A stretch of 64,000 nucleotides of DNA. It comes from Erythrobacter litoralis (GTDB lineage: Bacteria; Pseudomonadota; Alphaproteobacteria; Sphingomonadales; Sphingomonadaceae). Position 1 is the stretch's first letter; the number at the start of each line of letters is the position of its first letter. Under the pieces are notes generated by a model that had not been told where the DNA came from, did no database searches, and saw only the letters and a program-made list of their open reading frames with translations. The stretch is from assembly GCF_001719165.1 (NCBI RefSeq), contig NZ_CP017057.1:1550001-1614000 (forward strand). Reading direction: 5' to 3'. Of the stretch, positions 21,593 to 30,140 are shown piece after piece. The position numbers and the translations under genes were made by a program.

Positions 21593-23527
21593 TCAGCTTT
21601 CGCCCGCAAGACGCCTGCGGACGGCTTCAATCGCATCTTCGTTGCGCTCGACCCCGACTTCATCGCGGATCGCCCGGGTCAATTGGCGACGGTATTCTTC
21701 GGCCAGCGTGGGCGCGAATTGCTGGCGGGTCTGGGCAATGACGGGATCGTCTGAGGCAATGTCGCCGGTTTCCACTTCTTCGAGATCGACGAGGTACCAG
21801 CCGATGTCCTGCGGCGCTTCGAGCAGCTTGGTGGAACCCTGCGCCATCGAAAACAGCAGCACCAGTGGCGGTGCGATTCCGCGCCCGCGCTGGGCCAGCA
21901 GTTCGCGCCGCGAAAGCTCGACGGGCTGGACCTGGAAGCGCGGCTCCTCCTCAGCTCGCAGCGCATCGGCGAAATCGGTTCCCTCGCGGGTCTTCTCGAG
22001 CACGCGGCGAGCCACCTCGCGGGCCTTGGCGTTGCCCTCGGCGCGGCGCCAGGCGGCCGTGACCTGATCGCGGATCTCGGCAAGGGGCGGGGCGGCCGAG
22101 GGGATAACCTCGCTCACGTCGTAGATGATGAAGCGGTCGGCCGAGCCGAGCGCGGCGAGCTGCGGTTCGCTTTCCTCCATCTCGAAAGCGGTCTCGAGTA
22201 CGGGACCGACCTCGCGCGGGACATCCGCGCCGGGCTCGCCGAACACAGTGCCGTTAGCAAGCAGAGGCGCGGTGGTGGTCACTTCGAGTTCGAAAGCTTC
22301 GGCCACCTCCGCAAGCGAAGTGCCGTCATAGAGCTCGTCCTCGATCCTGGCAGACAGGTCGACGAGCGCGGCCGCACGTTTCTCCTGCAGGATCTGCTGC
22401 GTTATCTCCTCGCTTGCCTCGGAGAGGGTGCGGGCGGGGATCTGCTCGACCTCGTCGATCCGCGCGACATACCAGCCCAGCATGCCGCGCGCAGGCTCGA
22501 CCATTCCGCCTTTTTCGGCCGCGAAGGCCGCTTCCGCGAAAGCGAAGTTGGTCGCGTTCGCCATCGCTTCGCGGTCGCGCAGATCGCTCGATGAGACCTG
22601 GAATCCCGCCTGCTGGGCCGCCGCCTCGAGCGAGAGCCCGCCACGAATGCGCTCGACAAGCGATCGGGCCGCTTCCTCGGTCGGCACCACGAATGAGGTG
22701 ATGGCCCGGCGTTCGCGCGCACTGAAGGCCTCGCGGTTGCTTTCATAACGAGCCGCTATCTCTTCCTCGGTAGGCTCGAGGTCGGCGAGGACCGTATCCG
22801 CTCCGAAGGTCGCGAAGCGGATGACCCGCCGTTCGGGACGCCGGAACTGGCTGCGATTGTCCTCGTAGTATGCTGCAAGCTCGCCCGCCTCCGGTTCGCC
22901 TTCGGGCGCGTAGAGGGCGCTTGGAATGAGCGCGATCGCGCCCCGGCGGCGTTCGAGCACGAGCGAGGCATATTGGCGCGCCGCGCGTTCCGACAGCTGG
23001 GGGGCGGCAAGGGCAGGCCTGAACAGCATCTGCTGGAGCAGGCCGTCCTTGAGATCCCCGCGCAGCATCTCGTCGCTCAAGCCCTGAGCGCGCAGCGCCT
23101 GCTGGTAGACCTGCTCATCGAATTCGCCGGCGACGTTGCGGAATGCGGGAATCTGCAGGATATCGCTGTTGACGAGGTTGCGACCCGCCCTGAGGCCAAG
23201 GTCCTCGGCGTAATTGCCGACTGCATACTGGTCGAACAGCTGGCGCAGCACCTCGTCGAGCAGGCCCTGTTCGACGAATTCCGGCATTCCGATCGTCGGG
23301 TCCTGCTGACGGACCTGCGCGAGCGCGGATTGTGCCGTGCTTTCCAGTTCGCTTGCCGGGACACGTTCGTCGCCAACGACCGCGATCCGGTCGCCGCCCG
23401 CGACCCCGCCGAAGGTCGAACCGGTGATATCGGCCGCTGCGAAGGCGAGCGCGACGATGACGAGAAAGCCGATGAAGATCGGCAGGCCCAATTTGGACTG
23501 GAAGAAACGGCGGATCGAGGAAATCAT
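21593..23527 (-). CDS. ppiD: PpiD/SurA-type periplasmic folding protein
   Basis: A 644-residue protein with one N-terminal membrane anchor near residues 12-33, a SurA-N-like helical domain near 40-200, and a parvulin-like region near 240-380. The remaining C-terminal half resembles a second, weaker PPIase-like domain. This is the PpiD layout: a chaperone tethered to the inner membrane that assists exported proteins. The ATG at 23527 gives MISSIRRFFQSKLG, the usual start with basic residues before the helix. The longer frame from 23620 lacks support. It is the first gene of the leftward trp run and is divergent from tpiA. Confidence 0.85.
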   Translation of the reverse strand: MISSIRRFFQSKLGLPIFIGFLVIVALAFAAADITGSTFGGVAGGDRIAVVGDERVPASELESTAQSALAQVRQQDPTIGMPEFVEQGLLDEVLRQLFDQYAVGNYAEDLGLRAGRNLVNSDILQIPAFRNVAGEFDEQVYQQALRAQGLSDEMLRGDLKDGLLQQMLFRPALAAPQLSERAARQYASLVLERRRGAIALIPSALYAPEGEPEAGELAAYYEDNRSQFRRPERRVIRFATFGADTVLADLEPTEEEIAARYESNREAFSARERRAITSFVVPTEEAARSLVERIRGGLSLEAAAQQAGFQVSSSDLRDREAMANATNFAFAEAAFAAEKGGMVEPARGMLGWYVARIDEVEQIPARTLSEASEEITQQILQEKRAAALVDLSARIEDELYDGTSLAEVAEAFELEVTTTAPLLANGTVFGEPGADVPREVGPVLETAFEMEESEPQLAALGSADRFIIYDVSEVIPSAAPPLAEIRDQVTAAWRRAEGNAKAREVARRVLEKTREGTDFADALRAEEEPRFQVQPVELSRRELLAQRGRGIAPPLVLLFSMAQGSTKLLEAPQDIGWYLVDLEEVETGDIASDDPVIAQTRQQFAPTLAEEYRRQLTRAIRDEVGVERNEDAIEAVRRRLAGES

Positions 23528-23636
23528 GTGTCTGGCGGTCCCGCTGGAAGCGGCGCGCCGGCTCATCGGCGGAGCGCCTGTTCGGTTTGGGCCTTTATCC
23601 GGCATGCGACCTCGCGGCAACAGGTGAGCGCCGGTT

Positions 23637-23665
23637 TTGACTAAGGGTCCATTGTCGGCTAGCGG
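23637..23665 (+). promoter_or_regulatory. possible promoter for tpiA
   Basis: TTGACT (23637-23642) is followed after 17 bases by TAGCGG (23660-23665), 75 bases before the tpiA start. The -35 match is good, the -10 weak. Confidence 0.3.
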
Positions 23666-23739
23666 GCTTCGCCCCGCGCGCCTAAACCGCCTGGGAAGAC
23701 TTCAATCATAATTCGATCTCAAATTCGCAGGATGAACGC

Positions 23740-24525
23740 ATGCCCCAGCGGCCCTACATCGTTGGAAACTGGAAGATGCACGGTACGCGCGCAATGCTTT
23801 CCGAAGCGCGCGCAATCGACCGTGCCGCTCAGCGCCACATGAAAGTCGAGGTGGCGCTGGCGCCTCCCTACACGCTGATCCATCCGGTCCACCGCGAGGC
23901 CGAACAGATCGGCGTCGGCGCGCAGGATTGCCATCACGAGGACGGCGGCGCCCATACGGGCGACATTTCCGCCGCGATGGTCGCCGATGCTGGGGCAAAG
24001 TTCGTGATCCTGGGCCATTCTGAGCGTCGCCAGAATCACGCCGAAAGCGATGAAATCGTGCGCGCCAAGGCCGAGGCCGCGCTTTCCGCGGGCCTGCGCA
24101 TCATCCTTTGCTGCGGCGAAAGCGAAGAAACGCGCGCGGCCGGCGATGCGGTTGCCTTCGTAAAGGAGCAGCTCAAGGCTTCGCTGCCAGCCGACCACGC
24201 CGTGCTTACGAACGGATCCGCGAACGCATCGGAACGCGTCACCATCGCCTATGAGCCGATCTGGGCGATCGGGACCGGCAACACCGCGACCGTCGAGGAT
24301 ATTGCCGAAATGCATGGCGAAATCCGGGCTCTTCTGATCGAGCTGTTCGGCGAGGAGGAAGGACCGGAGATACGCATTCTTTACGGCGGTTCGGTGAAGC
24401 CGGAAAACGCTTCGCAAATCCTGTCCACTGCCGAAGTCGGCGGAGCGCTGGTTGGCGGCGCGAGCCTTACGGCGGACAGCTTGATGGGCATCGCGCTTGC
24501 AGCTGCCGAGGCCGACGAAGCCTGA
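23740..24525 (+). CDS. tpiA: triosephosphate isomerase
   Basis: Interconverts glyceraldehyde-3-phosphate and dihydroxyacetone phosphate. The 261-residue TIM barrel has the substrate Lys in GNWKMHG (residue 12), the catalytic His in ILGHSERRQ near 95, the catalytic Glu in AYEPIWAIGTG near 168, and the phosphate loop YGGSVKPENA near 213. It is divergent from ppiD and is followed by secG 125 bases downstream. Confidence 0.97.
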   Translation: MPQRPYIVGNWKMHGTRAMLSEARAIDRAAQRHMKVEVALAPPYTLIHPVHREAEQIGVGAQDCHHEDGGAHTGDISAAMVADAGAKFVILGHSERRQNHAESDEIVRAKAEAALSAGLRIILCCGESEETRAAGDAVAFVKEQLKASLPADHAVLTNGSANASERVTIAYEPIWAIGTGNTATVEDIAEMHGEIRALLIELFGEEEGPEIRILYGGSVKPENASQILSTAEVGGALVGGASLTADSLMGIALAAAEADEA

Positions 24526-24650
24526 GTCGCCGTGCCTGCCGGTTGCATCCGCGCTTGCCGGAGCGTTCCCCGATCCCTAAATGCGCTGGCGAGATCCGGC
24601 GCAGGGCGCACGCCGCAACGCCTATCTGACATTCGAATTGAGAACCCAAC

Positions 24651-25055
24651 ATGTCGCTTTTTCTATTCCTTACCGTCGTCCAGGCCATCGTTGCTGCCGC
24701 GCTAGTCGGCGTCGTGCTCATGCAGCGCAGCGAGGGCGGCGGTCTGGGCATCGGCGGAAGCCCTGGCGGCGCGCTGGGTGCCCGCGGTGCAGCCGATTTC
24801 CTGACCCGGGCGACCAAGTGGCTGGCGGTCGCCTTTGTCGCGCTTTCGATCACGCTTGCAGCGGTTGCCGTGGAAACGCAGAGCGTGAGCGACGTGAGCT
24901 CGACCCTCGAACGCGGTGGTCCCGCGAGCCGCGCGGACGACTTGCTGGGAGAGCGCGAGAATGCGCCGGCCGCAGCGGACGAGGCACCACTTGCGGCGCC
25001 CGATGCGGAAAGCGGCGCTGCGCCGCTCGAGGATGACGCGCCGCTCGCCGAATAG
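24651..25055 (+). CDS. secG: SecG subunit of the Sec translocase
   Basis: A small partner of SecYE in protein export. Two membrane helices (near residues 3-22 and 53-72) flank the family's glycine-rich cytoplasmic loop (MQRSEGGGLGIGG). The 134 residues exceed E. coli SecG because of a long acidic, Ala-rich tail, common in alphaproteobacteria. It lies between tpiA and pyrG, a frequent arrangement. Confidence 0.92.
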   Translation: MSLFLFLTVVQAIVAAALVGVVLMQRSEGGGLGIGGSPGGALGARGAADFLTRATKWLAVAFVALSITLAAVAVETQSVSDVSSTLERGGPASRADDLLGERENAPAAADEAPLAAPDAESGAAPLEDDAPLAE

Positions 25056-25205
25056 TCATTTCGCCGGATAAGCTGGGCGGGCGGCTGTTCCAGCTGCAGC
25101 ATGCGAGCGGCTTTTCGCTGCTTACCTTCAACCTGTGGATGGTCCTGCACGCCTCGGCCAATTCGCTTGCCCCGAATCACACCTGACGACTAAGGCCACA
25201 ATCCC

Positions 25206-26843
25206 ATGGCGCGGTTCATTTTCATCACCGGCGGCGTGGTCTCATCGCTTGGCAAGGGTCTCATGGCGGCAAGTCTCGCCTCGCTCCTGCAGGCGCGCGG
25301 CTACAAGGTTCGCATCCGCAAGTTCGACCCCTACCTGAACGTCGATCCGGGCACGATGAGCCCGTATCAGCACGGCGAGGTTTACGTCACAGACGACGGG
25401 GCCGAGACCGATCTCGATCTCGGTCATTATGAACGCTTCACAGGGGTCTCAGCGCGCCAGAGCGACAACATCACGAGCGGGCGCGTGTACCGCGACATCA
25501 TCGCGCGTGAACGGCGCGGCGATTATCTGGGTGCCACCGTGCAGGTGATCCCGCACGTGACCGATGCGATCAAGCAGTTCGCGCTGGCCGATCAGGACGG
25601 GCACGACTTCATCCTGTGCGAGATCGGCGGGACGGTGGGCGACATCGAATCGCTGCCCTTCATGGAAGCGATCAGGCAGCTGCGAAACGAACTCGAACCG
25701 CTCCAGACCCTTTCGGTCCACGTCACGCTCGTCCCCTACATAGCGGCGGCGGGCGAGTTGAAGACCAAGCCGACCCAGCATTCGGTGCGGGAACTCGCTT
25801 CGCTGGGGATAAAACCCGATGTGCTGCTATGCCGGGCCGAGCATCCGATTCCCGATGCAGAGCGCCAGAAAATTGCCAATTTCTGCAACGTGCGGCGCGA
25901 GGCGGTGATTCCGGCGCTCGATGCGCCTTCGATCTATTCGGTCCCGCTGCAATATCACGCCGAGGGCCTCGATGCGGAGGTTCTGCGCGGTTTCGGCATC
26001 ACCGATGCACCGCCGCCCGATCTTTCCGCGTGGAACGACGTCACCGACCGCTATTTCAATCCCGAAGGGGAGGTGACGATCGGCGTGGTCGGCAAATATG
26101 TCGGTCTGCCCGATGCCTATAAGAGCCTCAACGAGGCGCTGGTGCACGGCGGGCTCGCCAACCGGGTCAAGGTCAATATCAAGTGGATCGACGCCGAGAT
26201 TTTCGAAGGCGAGGATGAAGGCGAGATCGTGAGCCAGCTGGAACCGATGCACGGCATTCTCGTGCCCGGCGGTTTCGGCGAGCGCGGCAGCGAGGGCAAG
26301 ATCGCGTCCGTCCGGTTCGCGCGTGAACGCAAGGTGCCTTTTTTCGGCATCTGTCTCGGTATGCAGATGGCCTGCATCGAAAGCGCGCGCGCGGCGGGTT
26401 TCGCAGAGGCGTCCTCGACCGAATTCGGCGAGACCAGGGAACCGGTTGTCGGCATCATTACTGAATGGATGAGCGAGGAGGGCCTCCAGCAACGCGAGGA
26501 AGGCGGCGATCTCGGCGGCACGATGCGCCTCGGCGCCTATGAGGCGAAGCTGTCCGCGAACAGCCACACTGCGTCCATGTATGGCGGCGCGACCAGCATT
26601 TCGGAACGCCACAGGCATCGCTACGAGGTCAACAGCGCCTATATCGAACCGCTGGAAAAGCAGGGCCTGGTCTTTGCGGGAATGTCGCCCGACGGGCTTC
26701 TGCCGGAAATCGTCGAGCGGCCCGATCATCCGTGGTTCGTGGGCGTACAGTTCCACCCTGAGTTGAAATCGAAGCCCTTCGATCCCCACCCGCTGTTCGC
26801 CGGCTTCATCGCTGCTGCGCTCGAACAGTCTCGGCTCGTGTGA
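25206..26843 (+). CDS. pyrG: CTP synthase
   Basis: Aminates UTP to CTP using ATP and glutamine. The 545-residue protein has the synthetase domain first ([14 protein letters not shown], then [11 protein letters not shown] near residue 140) and a class I glutaminase domain after about 290, with Cys in [10 protein letters not shown] near 382 and His/Glu in [12 protein letters not shown] near 518. It follows secG by 150 bases, which hold no convincing gene. Confidence 0.97.
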   Translation: MARFIFITGGVVSSLGKGLMAASLASLLQARGYKVRIRKFDPYLNVDPGTMSPYQHGEVYVTDDGAETDLDLGHYERFTGVSARQSDNITSGRVYRDIIARERRGDYLGATVQVIPHVTDAIKQFALADQDGHDFILCEIGGTVGDIESLPFMEAIRQLRNELEPLQTLSVHVTLVPYIAAAGELKTKPTQHSVRELASLGIKPDVLLCRAEHPIPDAERQKIANFCNVRREAVIPALDAPSIYSVPLQYHAEGLDAEVLRGFGITDAPPPDLSAWNDVTDRYFNPEGEVTIGVVGKYVGLPDAYKSLNEALVHGGLANRVKVNIKWIDAEIFEGEDEGEIVSQLEPMHGILVPGGFGERGSEGKIASVRFARERKVPFFGICLGMQMACIESARAAGFAEASSTEFGETREPVVGIITEWMSEEGLQQREEGGDLGGTMRLGAYEAKLSANSHTASMYGGATSISERHRHRYEVNSAYIEPLEKQGLVFAGMSPDGLLPEIVERPDHPWFVGVQFHPELKSKPFDPHPLFAGFIAAALEQSRLV

Positions 26844-27253
26844 TCGTCAGCCACCTCGGCTAACCGCGCAGGCCATCCTGCGAAGGCTCATTTCTCCATT
26901 CGCACTGTAGCGGGCGATGCTGTTGCCTCCTCCGCAACCGACACGATGCAAATTGTGCCGTAGTGGGGCATGGCAGCCTCATGATCTGTCGTGTTTGTAC
27001 AAGCGCGCGAAAATAAACTTGCAAACCTCCCGATTTCGGGATTACTCCGCGCCCGGACCTACAGGTTTTCATAAGGGGCGGGCTCTTGAAAAGGTTCGTC
27101 TTCAACGGGGGGTGAGACTGGTCGTCTTGCCTTACAGGTTAGCATCGGGGGGTATTGCGTCATGACGGACCCCGTTGCGACAGGCTCGTGCCGGGCTTGT
27201 CCGTCTTCTGCGACCCGGACGGACAATGCCTGGCCGAGGCGGCTTACGGTCGC

Positions 27254-27281
27254 GGGGGCGGATCGACTACGATCCGCCCCC
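27254..27281. terminator. 12-bp perfect GC-rich hairpin
   Basis: GGGGGCGGATCG (27254-27265) pairs perfectly with 27270-27281 around a four-base ACTA loop. On the + strand it is followed by AATTCATTTG, a weak T-rich run. It could end a rightward transcript coming from pyrG or from an unannotated small RNA. Confidence 0.55.
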
Positions 27282-27305
27282 AATTCATTTGTCCGGGTTT
27301 AAACC

Positions 27306-27336
27306 GGCCCCGCGCTAGAATGGTCGCGCGGGGGCC
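27306..27336 (-). terminator. hairpin downstream of hsp20
   Basis: GGCCCCGCGC pairs with GCGCGGGGGCC around a ten-base loop, with one unmatched G. It begins 18 bases after the hsp20 stop on the minus strand and fits a terminator, though no long U-tract follows. Confidence 0.5.
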
Positions 27337-27353
27337 GTTGGGTTCGAAGCCGA

Positions 27354-27845
27354 TCAGGCAGCATCGGCGTCCTTGCCGTCGACTTCGCGTTCGCGAGCGT
27401 CGGGTACGGCCGCAAGGGTCGCCGCGCCATTAACGGCGATCTTCTTGGGCTTCATCGCATCGGGCACTTCGCGCACGAGATCGATGGTCAGCAGACCGTC
27501 GGCAAGGTCGGCGCTGCGCACGCGGACATAGTCGGCCAGTTCGAAACGACGCTCGAATCCGCGATTGGCGATGCCGACATGGATCAGCTCGGATCCGTTA
27601 TCTTCGTCCTCGCGCTTCTTTCCCTGTACGATGAGCAGGTTTTGCTGCGCGGTAATGTCGAGATCCTGCGGACGGAAGCCGGCCACGGCGAGCGTGATGC
27701 GGTATTCGTCCTCACCGCGCCGGGCGATGTTGAAGGGAGGATAATTGTCGCCCGAGCTCTGGCGGGCCTGCTGTTCCAGAAGGTCGAACAGGCGATCGAA
27801 ACCCACGGTGCTTCGACGATAGGGAGTGAAATCAAGACGTGACAT
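27354..27845 (-). CDS. small heat-shock protein, Hsp20/IbpA type
   Basis: An ATP-independent chaperone that holds unfolding proteins. The 163-residue product has the IbpA-like start (SRLDFTPYRRSTVGFDRLF), an alpha-crystallin domain from about residue 38 to 130 (YRITLAVAGFRPQDLDI, then GIANRGFERRFELADYV), and a charged tail after the family's IAVNG-like motif. The ATG at 27845 follows GAGGA by nine bases. The upstream leader folds into a ROSE-like thermometer, and a sigma-32-like promoter lies before that, so heat control at both levels is likely. Confidence 0.93.
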   Translation of the reverse strand: MSRLDFTPYRRSTVGFDRLFDLLEQQARQSSGDNYPPFNIARRGEDEYRITLAVAGFRPQDLDITAQQNLLIVQGKKREDEDNGSELIHVGIANRGFERRFELADYVRVRSADLADGLLTIDLVREVPDAMKPKKIAVNGAATLAAVPDAREREVDGKDADAA

Positions 27846-27851
27846 ATCTGC

Positions 27852-27919
27852 AAATCCTCTTGGTTGAGCAATTTGATGTGGCGGGCCTGCATCGTGCAGC
27901 ACCCGATCGTTCTTGCTGC
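27852..27919 (-). promoter_or_regulatory. ROSE-like RNA thermometer in the hsp20 leader
   Basis: In the hsp20 leader, AAATTGCTC (27874-27866) can pair with GAGGATTT (27859-27852) around a six-base loop, with one unpaired G in the TTGCT strand. This buries the ribosome site. The UUGCU strand with its odd G opposite the Shine-Dalgarno is the hallmark of ROSE elements on alphaproteobacterial small heat-shock genes. A second stem, GCAGCA with TGCTGC (27896-27919), lies just 5' of it, consistent with a multi-hairpin ROSE. Folding was done by eye. Confidence 0.65.
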
Positions 27920-27961
27920 GACCGGTTTCCCGAGACTGGCGAAAGGCCGCAACATGGCTTA

Positions 27962-27988
27962 GTTAGGGGAGGCGACATTGCTTTCAAG
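27962..27988 (-). promoter_or_regulatory. sigma-32 (RpoH)-like promoter for hsp20
   Basis: On the minus strand, CTTGAA (27988-27983), 13 bases, then CCCCTAAC (27969-27962). This is close to the heat-shock sigma consensus CTTGAAA...CCCCATnT. A start near 27955 would give a leader of about 110 bases that contains the thermometer. Confidence 0.6.
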
Positions 27989-28053
27989 AGGGCTTGCAGG
28001 GCGCGCAATCGACGCGCGTCGCATACCCTCCCGACACCAGTGAAAAGGCCAGC

Positions 28054-28329
28054 ATGACCACTCCCAAGATCGACATCTACACGAAGTTCGCTTGCCCGTT
28101 CTGCGTCCGTGCCAAGCAATTGCTCGACGCCAAGGGCGCAGCCTACAACGAATACGACATCACGATGGGTGGGCCGAAGCGCGAGGAAATGATGGAGCGC
28201 GCTCCGCTCGCAAGGACGGTCCCGCAAATCTTCATCGGCCCCGTGCATGTCGGCGGCTTCGATGACCTTTCCGCGCTCGAGCGTACAGGCAGGCTTGACC
28301 CGCTGCTTTCGGGAGAGGCGGGCGCGTGA
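28054..28329 (+). CDS. grxC: glutaredoxin 3
   Basis: A dithiol glutaredoxin that reduces disulfides with glutathione. The 91-residue product has the active site CPFC near residue 14, the cis-Pro segment TVPQIF near 56 and the glutathione-binding GGFDDL near 70. The ATG at 28054 is chosen because IDIYTKFACPFC then sits at the usual distance. Its stop overlaps the GTG start of the next gene (GTGA). Confidence 0.94.
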   Translation: MTTPKIDIYTKFACPFCVRAKQLLDAKGAAYNEYDITMGGPKREEMMERAPLARTVPQIFIGPVHVGGFDDLSALERTGRLDPLLSGEAGA

Positions 28330-29156
28330 CGCGCATCGCGCTGTTTCAGATGCGTTCGGGCGTTGACCCCGAGGCCAATTTCGCGGCGATTGCAGATGCC
28401 GCCAGTAAGGCTGCGGGAGAGGGCGCACGCGTCCTCTTCACGCCGGAGATGGCGCTCCTTCTCGACCGCGACAGACGCCGCGCTGCGCAAACGATCGGAG
28501 CCGCTGGCTATGCCGATTTTCCGGCCCGCCTTGCCGATCTCGCAAGGAAGGCGGGGATCGATATCGCACTTGGTTCGATGCCGCTCGCGCATTCCTCGGG
28601 CAAGTGGCTCAATCGCGCATTGTATCTCAGTGCAAGCGGGGCAGCGCCCATCTCCTACGACAAGCTGCACCTTTTTGACGTCGAACTTTCTACCGGCGAA
28701 AGCTGGCGTGAAAGCAATGCCTACGAGCCCGGCGAACGCCTTGCCTGTGCCGAGGAGACGCCGGTCGGGCGGCTCGGTCTCACTATCTGCTACGACATTC
28801 GCTTTCCTGCCCTGTTCGAGGAATTGGGCCGGATGCGCTGCGATTGCATCGCCATTCCCGCTGCTTTCACGGTGCCGACGGGCAAGGCGCACTGGCATGT
28901 GCTTCAGCGCGCCCGGGCGATCGAGGCGAGCGCCTTCGTCATCGCTGCAGCCCAGGTCGGAGAACATGAGGACGGACGCACGACCTTTGGCCACAGCCTT
29001 GTGATCGACCCATGGGGCGACGTGCTGCTGGACATGGGCAGCAAAGGTCCCGGCATCGGTTATTGCGACATCGACCTGTCGCGCGTCGCGGAGGTGCGGT
29101 CACAGGTCCCATCTCTTGCCAACCGCCGCGAGATCCCCAAATTGCAGCCATCATGA
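28326..29156 (+). CDS. nitrilase-superfamily amidase
   Basis: A carbon-nitrogen hydrolase of 276 residues. The Glu-Lys-Cys triad is visible: Glu in LFTPEMALL near residue 41, Lys in SYDKLHLFDVEL near 112, and Cys in LTICYDIRFPALF near 154. The DKLHLFDVE and ICYDIRFPALF segments match the NIT1/NIT2-like branch, which hydrolyses deaminated glutathione or omega-amides. Coupling to grxC by a GTGA overlap fits a role in glutathione metabolism, but this is inference. The stop overlaps the DUF1178 gene by four bases. Confidence 0.9.
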   Translation: MTRIALFQMRSGVDPEANFAAIADAASKAAGEGARVLFTPEMALLLDRDRRRAAQTIGAAGYADFPARLADLARKAGIDIALGSMPLAHSSGKWLNRALYLSASGAAPISYDKLHLFDVELSTGESWRESNAYEPGERLACAEETPVGRLGLTICYDIRFPALFEELGRMRCDCIAIPAAFTVPTGKAHWHVLQRARAIEASAFVIAAAQVGEHEDGRTTFGHSLVIDPWGDVLLDMGSKGPGIGYCDIDLSRVAEVRSQVPSLANRREIPKLQPS

Positions 29157-29635
29157 TCGTATTCGACCTACGCTGTCAGGCGGGCCACCGGTTCGAAGGG
29201 TGGTTCGGTTCCTCCACCGATTTCGATAATCAGCGCGAGCGTGGCCTCGTCGTTTGTCCCGAATGCGGCTCAGGCGAGATCGGCAAGGCACCCATGGCGC
29301 CCTCGGTCCCGGCGAAGGGCAGCAGCCTCACTCTGGAGCGTGCGGACGTGGCCGGATCGCCGGGCAATTCGCAGCCGGTCGCGAACCGCGAAGTGCCGGC
29401 CGAAATGCAAAAGGCGCTACGGGCTCTGGCCGAGGCGCAGCAAAGGGCTCTGGCGAAAAGCACCTGGGTGGGCGACCGCTTCGCCGAACAGTCGCGCGCA
29501 ATGCATTACGGCGAGCGGGACGAAGCCCCAATCCACGGCCGGGCAAGCCTCGAGGAAGCGAAGTCGCTTATCGAGGAAGGCGTGCCGGTTGCCCCGCTTC
29601 CCTTACCGGTGGCGCCGCCCGAAGAGCTCAACTGA
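29153..29635 (+). CDS. DUF1178 family protein
   Basis: A 160-residue protein starting [18 protein letters not shown], with paired cysteines (Cys near 8; CPEC near 36-39) forming a likely zinc ribbon, and a helical C-terminal half. This is the pattern of DUF1178, a proteobacterial family of unknown function often next to nitrilase and glutaredoxin genes. The ATG at 29153 overlaps the amidase stop (ATGA). It is the last gene of the grxC run. Confidence 0.88.
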   Translation: MIVFDLRCQAGHRFEGWFGSSTDFDNQRERGLVVCPECGSGEIGKAPMAPSVPAKGSSLTLERADVAGSPGNSQPVANREVPAEMQKALRALAEAQQRALAKSTWVGDRFAEQSRAMHYGERDEAPIHGRASLEEAKSLIEEGVPVAPLPLPVAPPEELN

Positions 29636-29705
29636 CCTTGCCCGCCCGCTGGCAGCCGGAGGGGATTGCCGGGCGAGCGGGTAATGCTAAAGGGACGCTC
29701 GCGGT

Positions 29706-29782
29706 GTCCCCGTAGCTCAGTCGGATAGAGCGTCGGATTCCTAATCCGAAGGCCACAGGTTCGAATCCTGTCGGGGACACCA
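29706..29782 (+). tRNA. tRNA-Arg (CCT)
   Basis: A full cloverleaf: acceptor GTCCCCG/CGGGGAC, D arm GCTC...GAGC, anticodon arm TCGGA-TTCCTAA-TCCGA with CCT reading AGG, T arm ACAGG-TTCGAAT-CCTGT, discriminator A and encoded CCA. It comes 70 bases after the DUF1178 gene. Confidence 0.97.
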
Positions 29783-29932
29783 GCCCTGCCGCTTTCTGCG
29801 CGAGAGGCGGCGCTGGACACATCGAGGCGCTTCCCGCCGATGTTCCGCCAGCACGAACCTATACCGATTTGATCGAAAGTCTGTCAGTCCCGTCGAGGTC
29901 GTTCGCCGGAGCGATGCGGGCGGCAGAATTAA

Positions 29933-30007
29933 TGGCTCCCCGAGTTGGATTCGAACCAACGACCAAGTGATTAACAGTCACCTACTCTACCGCTGAGCTA
30001 TCGGGGA
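29933..30007 (-). tRNA. tRNA-Asn (GTT)
   Basis: On the minus strand: acceptor TCCCCGA/TCGGGGA, D arm GCTC...GAGT, anticodon loop CTGTTAA with GTT, T arm GTTGG-TTCGAAT-CCAAC, discriminator G and encoded CCA. The cloverleaf is complete. Confidence 0.97.
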
Positions 30008-30140
30008 GCAGCCCCGGTCTGTCTGCCGGAGCGAGCCGCGCGTATATGGGCGCGCGTTTCCATTTGCAAGAGGGTTTAGGAGAGAATTCCCACCTCTGCG
30101 CAGCGATCCGCGCATCCCGCCTTGGGCCGAACGCTGCGCA

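Larger units (their letters stand above)
26844..27353. other. 510-base stretch without a convincing gene
   Basis: Between pyrG and the convergent hsp20. Open frames on both strands are short (under 95 codons), lack ribosome sites and do not resemble known proteins. The clearest structures are two GC-rich hairpins at 27254-27281 and 27306-27336. A small RNA ending at the first hairpin is possible, but no strong promoter was seen. Confidence 0.6.

Noticed and set aside
20400..22067. Long open frames opposite trpE and ppiD (up to 557 codons), and similar ones opposite gltA, mfd and gyrA
   Set aside because: Antisense shadows typical of high-GC coding DNA; the minus-strand frames encode clear family proteins.
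25056..25205. Possible small gene between secG and pyrG
   Set aside because: Only very short frames (about 15 codons from an ATG) without ribosome sites.
27059..27283. Short open frame on the minus strand downstream of pyrG
   Set aside because: It spans the strong hairpin, has no ribosome site and no recognisable protein pattern; treated as non-coding.
27163..27300. Short + strand frame with a Cys-x2-Cys pair
   Set aside because: Only about 45 codons, no Shine-Dalgarno and unusual composition; probably chance.
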